DNA from: Opacimonas sp002292215
Lineage (GTDB): Bacteria > Pseudomonadota > Gammaproteobacteria > Enterobacterales > Alteromonadaceae
Direction: 5' to 3'
DNA: 64,000 nucleotides
Assembly: GCA_943846745.1 (NCBI GenBank)
Contig: OX044360.1
Span: 2,835,381 to 2,899,380, forward strand
Shown: one piece after another, positions 53,026 through 60,709 of the stretch
Layout: every line of letters begins with the position of its first letter
Numbering within the stretch: position 1 is the stretch's first letter
Translations under genes and position numbers: made by a program
Notes under the pieces: generated by a model
What the model was told of the DNA's origin: nothing
Databases searched by the model: none
Seen by the model: the letters and a program-made list of their open reading frames with translations, nothing else

Positions 53026-54169
53026 TCTTCAAATCTATAGAGGCCATTTCGGATTGTATGAGTCGCTTCATTGCTTTGGGTTACATAGATAATTTGCGTA
53101 AATAGGCAATCATTCTCATTAGCCTGGAGTAACAAAGACGGTAATTGACCTAATAAGTCACTTTTTCCTCGGCCTCGATCAGCTTGCAAGACATGAATAT
53201 TCTTTTGATCCATAGCACCATGCTTGAACAACAAATCATTGACAAGAAGCTTACCTATGATAGATTGCTCTTTGATTGCTATGTCTAATTGCTGATTAAC
53301 CAACGGAGGTAAATTTTTACCTAGTCGTTGAACTTGTTTTTCCATCCAACTATCAAGATAAATATGAAGTTGCTTTGCATTTGCCACAATGTGGTTAGGA
53401 AAAAATTCCTCAAATAAGTCAGCAAATAACTGATTAAAATGTGAGACACCAGATTTTACAAAAGAAGTGCTAGGATCCCCAACAGAAACAGACTCACTAT
53501 AAGACCTAGGCAGGGCACTAGGAAGACTAGCCATGTCGGTTGTTGGTGATAACAACACCATAATGCCACCCAATTGCAATGTACCAATGACGGCATACAA
53601 AGGGTTGGCTCTGATCCCATCTGCAATGTCATAAATGATGATGCTGAATTCTTGTCCTAAGATTTGTCGATAATGTTTGGGCTGAATGTGAGTAACATAT
53701 TCAGCGTTAATAAATTGCTGACCAGATATACCCTCATTCACATCAAATTCAGGCTGGCGTCTCACTAATCCAAAGCACCCGAGCGTGAGCTAATGGTGGT
53801 TTTTTGTAATGAGATTGAGCGTTGCAACTGCTATTCTGATTAAGAGTGTTACAGTGTTGAGCTAAAATTTGTATGCATAATTGCATCAGATTAGGTTCTG
53901 ATTTAACTAAGTACATATTTCGCATGTATTGAGTCATTGGTGTCGTAAGGCAGTAATCACAAATATGGCGTTAATGTACCATAAAACGAAAAAATTATTC
54001 ATGAGTAGAGATAGGCCTTACAAACAAACTATTGGGATATCATATGTTACAGCGACGTCATATCTGATGGATCTTTAAAAATTTGGCAAAGATTCGTTCG
54101 TCGCATTTAGTGTCACTGTCCCTGTTTAATACTTGCCTAATCGCCCTTTTATCCGTATTATTCACATCG

Positions 54170-54255
54170 TCCAAGGGGTGCTTGATGTTATAGACAGGCT
54201 GAGATCGAAAGAAACCCTTTTACCTGATCCGGATAATGCCGGCGTAGGGAATGGA
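54170..54255 (+). promoter_or_regulatory. TPP (THI-box) riboswitch
   Basis: The conserved aptamer elements appear in order: GGGGTGC (54175-54181), GGCTGAGA (54197-54204), ACCC, ACCTGATC, GGATAATGCCGGCG and TAGGGA. Closing stem P1 forms between TCCA (54170) and TGGA (54252). It controls the thiamine receptor/pnuT/thiK operon. TPP binding should reduce expression. Confidence 0.95.
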
Positions 54256-54272
54256 AACCTCCATCTTTGCCC

Positions 54273-54290
54273 AGATCCCGGATCTTTTTT
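54273..54290 (+). terminator. Riboswitch expression platform hairpin
   Basis: AGATCC (54273-54278) can pair with GGATCT (54280-54285) next to six T, giving a tight terminator-like hairpin. The same AGATCC can instead pair with GGATCT at 54306-54311, which contains the AGGA ribosome-binding site of the receptor gene. Both outcomes would lower expression; which is used depends on the TPP-bound fold. Confidence 0.5.
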
Positions 54291-54315
54291 ATCAATTTAT
54301 AAAAAGGATCTTCTT

Positions 54316-56421
54316 TTGAAATATACGTTAAATTTAAAACCGCAGGCTTTTTCTTGCATTGCTATCGCAGTATTGGCTAGCCTTTCCGCAAACGCAACTG
54401 AAAAGCATGTCGAAGTCATCAATGTCTTTGGTGACTACTCACAATTATCTCTCGACCAAATTGCACAATCAGCGACTATTATTACCACCAACCAACTTAA
54501 CCAGCGCGGTGCTAGCCATTTGGAAGGGGTGTTAAATCTTGCACCTAATGTGAATTTTTCTTCTGGCGCATCTCGCGGTAAGTACATTCAAATACGCGGG
54601 ATTGGTGAGCGCAGTCAATTTTCTGAACCACTCAATTCTTCAGTTGGCCTAGTGATAGATGGTATGGATGTGTCTGGTTTGGGGGGGATGGCGACCTTGT
54701 TAGATACACAGCAAGTCGAAGTCTTGCGTGGTCCACAAGCCACTGTGTTTGGTACCTCAGGATTAGCGGGTGTGATTAATATTGTGAGTAATGCACCGAC
54801 GGATGAGCCTTCAGGCTCCTTTGCTATCAGTCGTGCCACTCAAGATACGCTAGATGTCAGCGCTGCGTATGGCTTAACTTTTGAAAATGGTTTAGGTTTG
54901 CGCGGTGCAATTAAACAAACGACATCAGACGGATTTGTTGAAAATTCCTATTTAGATCGTGATGATACCAATAATCTAGATGAGCTCAGTGCGCGTTTAG
55001 CTGCGACGTATGATATTAATGCTGCCATGACGTTGAGCGGCCAAGTCATTCACGTCAATACGGATAACGGTTATGATGCGTTTTCATTAGATAATGATAA
55101 TGTTAGCCGTTCCGATGAGCCGGGTGTCGATACCATTGATGCCACTGCTGTCGGTGTTAACTTAGTCAACACCACTGATTGGGGGCAATGGCGCATGCAA
55201 ACCTCACATACCCAATCTGATACTGTGTATGGTTATGATGAAGATTGGACTTTCGTGGGTTTTCATCCGTGGGAATACGCATCGACTGATTATTATTTCC
55301 GTAATCGCGATAGCCAAGCGTTAGAATTACAAGCTCGTTCACAAGCCAATAGCCACTTACAGTGGGTAGCCGGCGCGTTATATAAACAAGCAGAAGATAA
55401 TTTAACCCGCGAATATACCTATGCCGACAGTGATTTCACTTCGCTGTACCAACCCACAAGTTCAGCGGTATATGGACAAATCACATTGCCAATCACGTTA
55501 GCTGCTCAAACTGTATCGGTAGAGGCGGGCTTGCGTATTGAACAACACCAAATTGATTATCAAGATAGTAATGGCTTTATTGAAAATAACGATGAGACAC
55601 TCGTTGGCGGTAAAGTTGCGCTGAGTTATGTGCATGATAATTCGACCTTATATGGATTTGTGGCGCGCGGATTTAAAGCGGGCGGCTTTAATCCTGATGA
55701 GCGTGTATCCGACGAACAACGTATTTATGAAGCTGAATACAACTGGCATTATGAGTTAGGTGTGAAATCGCGCATTGCAGACAGCGCTGCCAATGTGCGT
55801 GTGGCTGTGTTTTATATGACGCGTGAAAACACACAAATTAGTGATTATGACGTGTTAGTCAATGAGAACGATGATGCGGGTAATGCTCAACCGGTTGAGT
55901 TTATCGATATTGTTGATAATGCTGATACGGGGATCAACCAAGGTGTTGAAGCCGAGTTAAGCTGGCAATTAAATCCAAGTGTTGATGTCGGGGTCAATGT
56001 TGGTTATTTGGATGCTACGTTTAGCGGATTCACTCGCAGTGATGGCTCAGTCATTGACAAACAACGTCAAGCACAAGCCCCCAAATATACCGCTCATGCC
56101 TTTGTTAACATGAACCTCAATGATGATTTATTGTGGCATGTGTCGGTAGATGCGAAATCCTCGCATCGCTTTTCTGATGGACATGACGAAATCAATCCTG
56201 GACATGCGATTGTCAATACACGGGTGACTATGCCATTGTCAGGTGCATTGTCGGGATGGGAGCTGAGTGCATTTGTGCATAATGTCTTGGATAAAACCTA
56301 CTATGTGCGCGGATTTGGTGGCTTTAGTAACGATCCTCGCGAATATTACGAAATTCCTAAAGCCTATGTGCAGTTCGGCGGACAGCGTCAAACGGGCGTT
56401 CAGGTAAGTTATGCTTTTTAG
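54316..56421 (+). CDS. TonB-dependent receptor, probable thiamine uptake
   Basis: A 701-residue receptor starting at TTG 54316, with AAGGA seven bases upstream. Longer in-frame starts lie inside the riboswitch and are rejected. Signal peptide (FSCIAIAVLASLSANA), TonB-box-like HVEVINVFGDY, plug with YIQIRGIGERSQF and VEVLRGPQATVFGTSG, and a barrel ending QVSYAF. The TPP riboswitch before it and pnuT and thiK after it imply that thiamine or a close derivative is the substrate. It overlaps pnuT by 11 bp. Confidence 0.9.
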   Translation: MKYTLNLKPQAFSCIAIAVLASLSANATEKHVEVINVFGDYSQLSLDQIAQSATIITTNQLNQRGASHLEGVLNLAPNVNFSSGASRGKYIQIRGIGERSQFSEPLNSSVGLVIDGMDVSGLGGMATLLDTQQVEVLRGPQATVFGTSGLAGVINIVSNAPTDEPSGSFAISRATQDTLDVSAAYGLTFENGLGLRGAIKQTTSDGFVENSYLDRDDTNNLDELSARLAATYDINAAMTLSGQVIHVNTDNGYDAFSLDNDNVSRSDEPGVDTIDATAVGVNLVNTTDWGQWRMQTSHTQSDTVYGYDEDWTFVGFHPWEYASTDYYFRNRDSQALELQARSQANSHLQWVAGALYKQAEDNLTREYTYADSDFTSLYQPTSSAVYGQITLPITLAAQTVSVEAGLRIEQHQIDYQDSNGFIENNDETLVGGKVALSYVHDNSTLYGFVARGFKAGGFNPDERVSDEQRIYEAEYNWHYELGVKSRIADSAANVRVAVFYMTRENTQISDYDVLVNENDDAGNAQPVEFIDIVDNADTGINQGVEAELSWQLNPSVDVGVNVGYLDATFSGFTRSDGSVIDKQRQAQAPKYTAHAFVNMNLNDDLLWHVSVDAKSSHRFSDGHDEINPGHAIVNTRVTMPLSGALSGWELSAFVHNVLDKTYYVRGFGGFSNDPREYYEIPKAYVQFGGQRQTGVQVSYAF

Positions 56422-57042
56422 TCTGTTAGAAGTGGGGGCGGTATTATGCGCCCTTGCTTACATGGTGTTAGTGGCGCGCGAGCATATCGCGTGCTGGTTT
56501 TTTGCATTTGTGTCCACCGCGCTGTTTACGGTTGTGTTTTTTGAAGCAGCACTGTCATTTAGCATGGCGCTGAATATTTATTATATGATAATGGCCGGTT
56601 ACGGCTATTGGCAGTGGCAGCAAGGCACGACCGGTGGATCCGAACCGGCGTTAAGTGTGCAGCCACGACCATTGCGATTTCATTTATGGGTTATCGCCGC
56701 CGGAAGTCATTATCAGTGCTGCGTTGATAGGGTTTACCAGCGCCGATTCGGCTAATGCCGATTGGTTTAATACTAATGGATAATACTAACTGGATTAATA
56801 ATAACTGGATCAATGCCTTAGATATCGTGATGAGTGTATTTAGTGTGTTAACCACAGTGATGGTCGCGCATAAAGTCTATGAAAATTGGTTTTATTGGAT
56901 GGTGATTAACGCCTTAGCCGTAATTATATATAGTGCATCGGGTTTGACCGTGAGTGCTGGCTTATTTGCCGTGTATATTGTGTTTGCAATATATGGATGG
57001 CGCGAGTGGCGCGGCTTAGTTCGCGTGAATGCTTCATGTTAA
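56411..57042 (+). pseudogene. pnuT: PnuC/PnuT-family thiamine transporter with two one-base insertions
   Basis: Inner-membrane vitamin transporter of the PnuC family; next to a TPP riboswitch and thiK it would be PnuT. It is read in three pieces: 56411 to about 56704 (ending LRFHLWVIAAG), a middle frame VIISAALIGFTSADSANADW (56706 to about 56778), and NWINALDIVMSVFSVLTTVM to GWREWRG (about 56780-57042). Dropping one A from AA at 56704-56705 and one G from GG near 56779-56780 restores about 210 codons with all helices. As it stands only a 114-residue N-terminal and a 95-residue C-terminal piece could be made. Confidence 0.8.
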
Positions 57043-57896
57043 CCGAACCGCTCACTGCAATCCTTTGCCAGCGAGTTGGGCAACCCATTGTCGCCGCTGA
57101 TTTACGCTTTAGCGCTCTGAGTGGTACTCACCCAGTGTGGGAATGCGCATTTGACGTTGATGGTTTGACTGAACGAGTGATTGTCAAACAGTTGCACGAG
57201 CATGACGGTCAGGCGTTTTCGTTTGCTTCGACGTTTGCGTTGCAACAACGCTTGTTTGTCATCGGGATAGCAGCAGAGCCGATATACCTTAGTCCGCATA
57301 TATCTAGCAGTACTCATGCTAAGCCCAACGAACAAGGTTTATTGTGGGTTGAGGCTTTTGTGCCAGCAGAGACTGAGCAAGCGCAAGCACTAACACAGAC
57401 ACTAGCGCGAGCATTAGCACAACTCCACCAAACACCTACCGCTACACCTACTGACAAATCTAACGATACATCTATTAGACAACTTGATCCTATTAAACAA
57501 TGTAAAGCCCTAATTCGCGCTTTGCATGCTGGTCATGATGCTAACGACTCAAGCACGGCATGCTCGTTAAGCCAAGCGCTCGACATCTTGATAAACGATA
57601 TGCAAGATTTTCAGCATATCGACGATACGCCGGTGTTATGTCATAACGACTTGCACCTTGATCATATTCGCGCCAATGATGTGTGTGTGGATTGGGAGTA
57701 TGCCGCTCTTGGGCCTAGGTATTTTGATGTGGCAATGTGCATTGTGATCAATCAACTTACCCCTACTGCACAAACTCAGCTGCTTAAAGAATACGCACAA
57801 CACACCGATTGCGATGTGGATACGGCAACACAACAAACTGCGTTATATATTCGCTTAGCCCTGATTATCAACCGAGCGTGGGCATTATTATTGTAA
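57036..57896 (+). CDS. thiK: Thiamine kinase-like aminoglycoside phosphotransferase-family protein
   Basis: A 286-residue APH/choline-kinase-fold protein with a VIVKQLHEHD lysine segment and the catalytic loop VLCHNDLHLDHI (HND), followed by the metal-binding CVDWEYAALGPRYFD (DWE). These are typical of ThiK, which phosphorylates thiamine to the monophosphate. ATG 57036 overlaps the end of pnuT by 7 bp; an ATG at 56997 is deeper within pnuT and less likely. With ThiL (1171) it completes salvage to TPP. Confidence 0.83.
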   Translation: MLTEPLTAILCQRVGQPIVAADLRFSALSGTHPVWECAFDVDGLTERVIVKQLHEHDGQAFSFASTFALQQRLFVIGIAAEPIYLSPHISSSTHAKPNEQGLLWVEAFVPAETEQAQALTQTLARALAQLHQTPTATPTDKSNDTSIRQLDPIKQCKALIRALHAGHDANDSSTACSLSQALDILINDMQDFQHIDDTPVLCHNDLHLDHIRANDVCVDWEYAALGPRYFDVAMCIVINQLTPTAQTQLLKEYAQHTDCDVDTATQQTALYIRLALIINRAWALLL

Positions 57897-57969
57897 TATG
57901 TAGGCACGGATAGCACTGTGACAAACATCGTGGCAAATACCAACTAAGAAACACCAGCGACGAATTCTC

Positions 57970-57997
57970 TTTACCTTTAGTCTAAGACTTGTATAAT
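57970..57997 (+). promoter_or_regulatory. Promoter of tRNA-Trp
   Basis: TTTACC (57970-57975), 16 bp, TATAAT (57992-57997), then GC-rich GCGAGGC. The tRNA starts about 17 bp later. Confidence 0.6.
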
Positions 57998-58013
57998 GCG
58001 AGGCGTTTGTTGC

Positions 58014-58090
58014 AGGGGCGTAGTTCCAATTGGTAGAACAGCGGTCTCCAAAACCGATGGTTGGGGGTTCGAATCCCTCCGCCCCTGCCA
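58014..58090 (+). tRNA. tRNA-Trp(CCA)
   Basis: Acceptor AGGGGCG (58014-58020) pairs with CGCCCCT, discriminator G, encoded CCA. Anticodon stem CGGTC/... with loop TCCAAAA gives anticodon CCA. T arm GGGGGTTCGAATCCCTCC. 77 nt. Confidence 0.95.
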
Positions 58091-58267
58091 AATTTTTCTT
58101 TTTTGCGGTGCTATTCTGCACTCATTGTTCTTCCTAGGAGGCTTGTATAATGTCTGACTCCATTTCAGTACACAAACTCAAATACACAATCAAATACACA
58201 TGCTCAAACAGCGGCAGAAAAACCCCAAAAAGATCCGTTTGGCGGGCCGATAGGCACCATCTGGTAT

Positions 58268-58747
58268 TTGTTGTATTGCAAAGCCAAAGAAGAAAGCAAA
58301 GCCGTGATGCATTTAGCAAATCAAAGTGTCGACGCCTTTTATCCAAAGGTAATGGTCACTAAAGTGTTGCGCGGCAAGCGACAAACCGTTGAAGAGCCAT
58401 TGTTTCCTAATTATGTGTTTGCCCAGCTCGATCATGGCAAACATAATTTTACTTCTGTTCGCTCAACCCGCGGTGTCATTGGTTTTGTCAAACAAGGCAA
58501 AGAGTACCAAAAAGTCTCAAGCTCATTAATCAGTGTGTTTCGTGAGCTACAAAGTGTGGCACAAGTCGATAGTAAACTGCCTAAGACGGGTGATAAAGTC
58601 ACCGTGCATTCGGCTAACTACAATAATATTCAGGCGATTTATCAAGAGCCTAAAGGTGAGCAGCGCGCGATGTTGTTGATTGAACTGATTAATAAGCCTG
58701 TTTTAGTGGAGCTCGATAATACCGAGTTTTCGCTAGCGAGTGACTAA
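58268..58747 (+). CDS. rfaH: Transcription antiterminator RfaH (5' end apparently frameshifted)
   Basis: NusG-like factor that binds paused polymerase at ops sites and promotes long polysaccharide operons. The body matches RfaH: WYLLYCKAKEESKAVMHLAN, LRGKRQTVEEPLFPNYVFAQ and a KOW/C-terminal domain ending LINKPVLVELDNTEFSL. The given start is a weak TTG; the conserved WYL before it is in frame but has no start codon. The only good start is ATG 58150 with AGGAGG eight bases upstream, in a frame that needs one base removed to join (giving a plausible MSDSISV... extension). Either a frameshift or a sequencing error is likely. Confidence 0.82.
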   Translation: MLYCKAKEESKAVMHLANQSVDAFYPKVMVTKVLRGKRQTVEEPLFPNYVFAQLDHGKHNFTSVRSTRGVIGFVKQGKEYQKVSSSLISVFRELQSVAQVDSKLPKTGDKVTVHSANYNNIQAIYQEPKGEQRAMLLIELINKPVLVELDNTEFSLASD

Positions 58748-58870
58748 TACGTATTCATTCAAATACCAATACATATACCAACACATAGATAGCCATAATA
58801 AAAACTTTGTAAGATAAGTCTTACAGTGTATTATCAGTTTTATAACAAAAATAATACAAAAAGTTAAACT

Positions 58871-60403
58871 ATGTATACTAAACAACTCACCAAACAATAC
58901 TCAGATTTACTCGTCAAGCTAGCCTGGTCTGTAGAAATTATTGCCGTGTTGATTGGCTTAACCATTTCAATCGTGATGGGAATTTCTGCCTATGATGCGT
59001 TTAGTCAAACTGAGGGCAGTGGTTTTATTGCCGGCGTATCTGCGATTTTAGTGACGAGTTTGCCATTTGTATTAATTGCAGTAGTTGAAATTTGTAAGAT
59101 CCCATTAGTCTTTGCATTTATGGCGGTGAAAAATTTCTTTTGGCGCGGTTTGTTCCTGATTTTTGTGTTGTTCTTGTGTTTGATTACGTTCGAAACCATG
59201 TTTAATGGCTTTGAACGGAACTTTTCTAATCTTAATCGTGCCATCGATGAGCGCAATAATGCCATTGCCGACAATGAAGCCGCCAAGGTCTTGTTGGAAG
59301 ATCGACGTGCCTACATTGTCAAATTCACAGAAGATGAATTGTTGTTGGAGTTAGACACCCAACGAAATGACATTAACACTAAATTTGATAGCGATACGAC
59401 GACTATTAATCGCCGTACTAGCAGCGCTATTAATCAAATCAGTTATACCTTTGAAGACGAGCTTGAAGCCAAGATTGATCAATTGATCATTACGCGTGAT
59501 CAATATTACAGCGACTGGGCAGCAGAAACCCAAGCCGTTGAAGAACGTTTTAATGTGTTATTGGTCGGGAATATTTCAGGGAGTTCAGCCGAGCGAGAAC
59601 GTTTGTTGGCAGAACTCAATACGCTAAAATTAGAATTTAGCAATGCGTTAGCTGGTGCTGGATTTTTTACCCGCAGTGGCATCGAGCGTAAATATAGAGC
59701 ACTCATTGCGACGAAAGAAAAACAACTTGGCACCATTACTTCCGGTTATTTAGGTGGTGATGCGATTACCAAGCAATCCACCATGCAAGATCAATTGCGT
59801 CAACAGATAGATTTTGTTAACAGTAAGTATCAACGCCGCGTAGATGAAGTCAATGAGCGCATTGATGGCGCGAAGCAAGAAATTATCACGCGTACCCAAG
59901 AAAACGAACAGCTAATCAATAACATCTATAGCCGTGATGCGCGAGACAAACGTGCCTTTATAGCCGTACGTGAAGATGGGCTAGCGCAAGTACAAGCATA
60001 TCAAGATGCTCAATATATTAAACTTGATGAGATGGCACAACTGTCCTTTGGTATAGATGAACAGATTTTTGAATTAAATAATATTAACCGTGTTAAATTA
60101 AGTGAAATCAACCAGTTAATTAATCAAAATCAAGTTTACCGTCTTGCCATGTATGCCTTTGATGTCGCAGAGGGCAATGACGTAACCAAACAAATGCTGG
60201 GTACGGTGGCGCTGTTATGGTTTGGTTCGTTGTCACTCATTGCCGCTGTGTGTGGCGTGATGCTGGCGCTGGCTGGTTTTTACTTACGTCGCTTCGATGG
60301 CTCTATGAATGCAGAGTTAAAGATAGAAATGCGGACTGATGCGATGGAAGCAGCAGAGCATGAGGCTTGGATGGTTCAACACGCAAAAGAGCAAGGCAGC
60401 TGA
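58871..60403 (+). CDS. Uncharacterised membrane protein with long coiled coil
   Basis: I do not recognise this 510-residue protein. It has three hydrophobic helices near the N-terminus (about 20-45 VEIIAVLIGLTISIVMG, 50-78 and 88-110 FLIFVLFLCLITFETMF), a long charged, mostly coiled-coil region (about 115-435) rich in Glu, Asp, Arg and Gln, a fourth helix (about 447-472) and a short charged tail. The hydrophilic part contains a small glycine-rich break (SGSSAERERLLAELNTLK and GAGFFTRSGIERKYRALIA). No enzymatic motif seen. Between rfaH and surface-polysaccharide-related genes, it may be an envelope or export scaffold, which is only inference. Confidence 0.6.
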   Translation: MYTKQLTKQYSDLLVKLAWSVEIIAVLIGLTISIVMGISAYDAFSQTEGSGFIAGVSAILVTSLPFVLIAVVEICKIPLVFAFMAVKNFFWRGLFLIFVLFLCLITFETMFNGFERNFSNLNRAIDERNNAIADNEAAKVLLEDRRAYIVKFTEDELLLELDTQRNDINTKFDSDTTTINRRTSSAINQISYTFEDELEAKIDQLIITRDQYYSDWAAETQAVEERFNVLLVGNISGSSAERERLLAELNTLKLEFSNALAGAGFFTRSGIERKYRALIATKEKQLGTITSGYLGGDAITKQSTMQDQLRQQIDFVNSKYQRRVDEVNERIDGAKQEIITRTQENEQLINNIYSRDARDKRAFIAVREDGLAQVQAYQDAQYIKLDEMAQLSFGIDEQIFELNNINRVKLSEINQLINQNQVYRLAMYAFDVAEGNDVTKQMLGTVALLWFGSLSLIAAVCGVMLALAGFYLRRFDGSMNAELKIEMRTDAMEAAEHEAWMVQHAKEQGS

Positions 60404-60709
60404 TGAGCTGAAATTCCAACGTCGTAACACCCTCAAATACTAACTGGCAAAGAGTCATCTAAGAAAATTACTTAGATATGTTCGTTTGTTTTTTTCTTCA
60501 TATCTGTTATATTTGTAAGAGTATTTTATTAACCTAAAGTATATATATAAATTTTAGTTAATTTACTAATACAGACTTCACTAACATATTGATATCTAGA
60601 TATATTGGTATTAGGAATTAACCTACACGATTTAAACGATGTAAACAGCTTGCGACAAAGGACTGTTTACTTCATTGCTCATTTTGCTAAATTTACAGGA
60701 ACATAAATT
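60404..60709. other. AT-rich leader before the Gly-Thr lipoprotein gene
   Basis: No gene. Holds an 8-bp perfect dyad GTAAACAG/CTGTTTAC (60641-60648 and 60663-60670) 40 bp before the lipoprotein start, plus AT-rich runs (TATATATATAAATTT near 60540). No ops (GGCGGTAG) RfaH element was found here. Confidence 0.45.

Larger units (their letters stand above)
51628..53937 (-). pseudogene. tmcA: tRNA(Met) cytidine acetyltransferase TmcA, disrupted by three frameshifts
   Basis: TmcA acetylates the wobble cytidine of elongator tRNA-Met. The gene must be read in four pieces. 53937 to about 53750: N-terminus ending HARVLWIS. About 53765-51890: the main part, with Walker A RGRGKSDLLG, VDEAASLPV and the GNAT motif RINRIAVLPEYQDRGFGT. 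About 51901-51805: QMLTEFLAGTRSFDYAEMYI then YWHIQT. About 51790-51628: VNLPELLYDRYIAGHSLSTV through FITEIKSLLRAML, the family's C-terminus. Each step equals one extra base (or two lost). The main frame can be translated alone from GTG 53765, but would lack both ends. An extra 12-bp tandem repeat encodes GHLK units (about 52978-53014). Either decaying or misassembled. Confidence 0.75.

Noticed and set aside
54133..54315. N-terminal extension of the thiamine receptor from 54133
   Set aside because: The extension would translate the TPP riboswitch; the TTG at 54316 has a proper ribosome-binding site and is followed by a signal peptide.
57888..58121. 77-codon minus-strand open frame over tRNA-Trp
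   Set aside because: Same artefact: antisense of the tRNA T arm gives an EGFEPPT-type peptide.
58150..58362. 70-codon frame with an excellent ribosome-binding site
   Set aside because: Not kept as a separate gene: its start is probably the displaced start of rfaH, and the protein has no coherent composition after about 25 residues.
60641..60670. TyrR box reading of TGTAAA...TTTAC before the lipoprotein gene
   Set aside because: TyrR boxes have six bases between the half sites; here the gap is much longer, so it is only recorded as an inverted repeat.
58091..60709. RfaH ops element near rfaH, the coiled-coil gene or the lipoprotein gene
   Set aside because: No GGCGGTAG-type sequence was seen in the intergenic regions, so RfaH control of these neighbours is not claimed.
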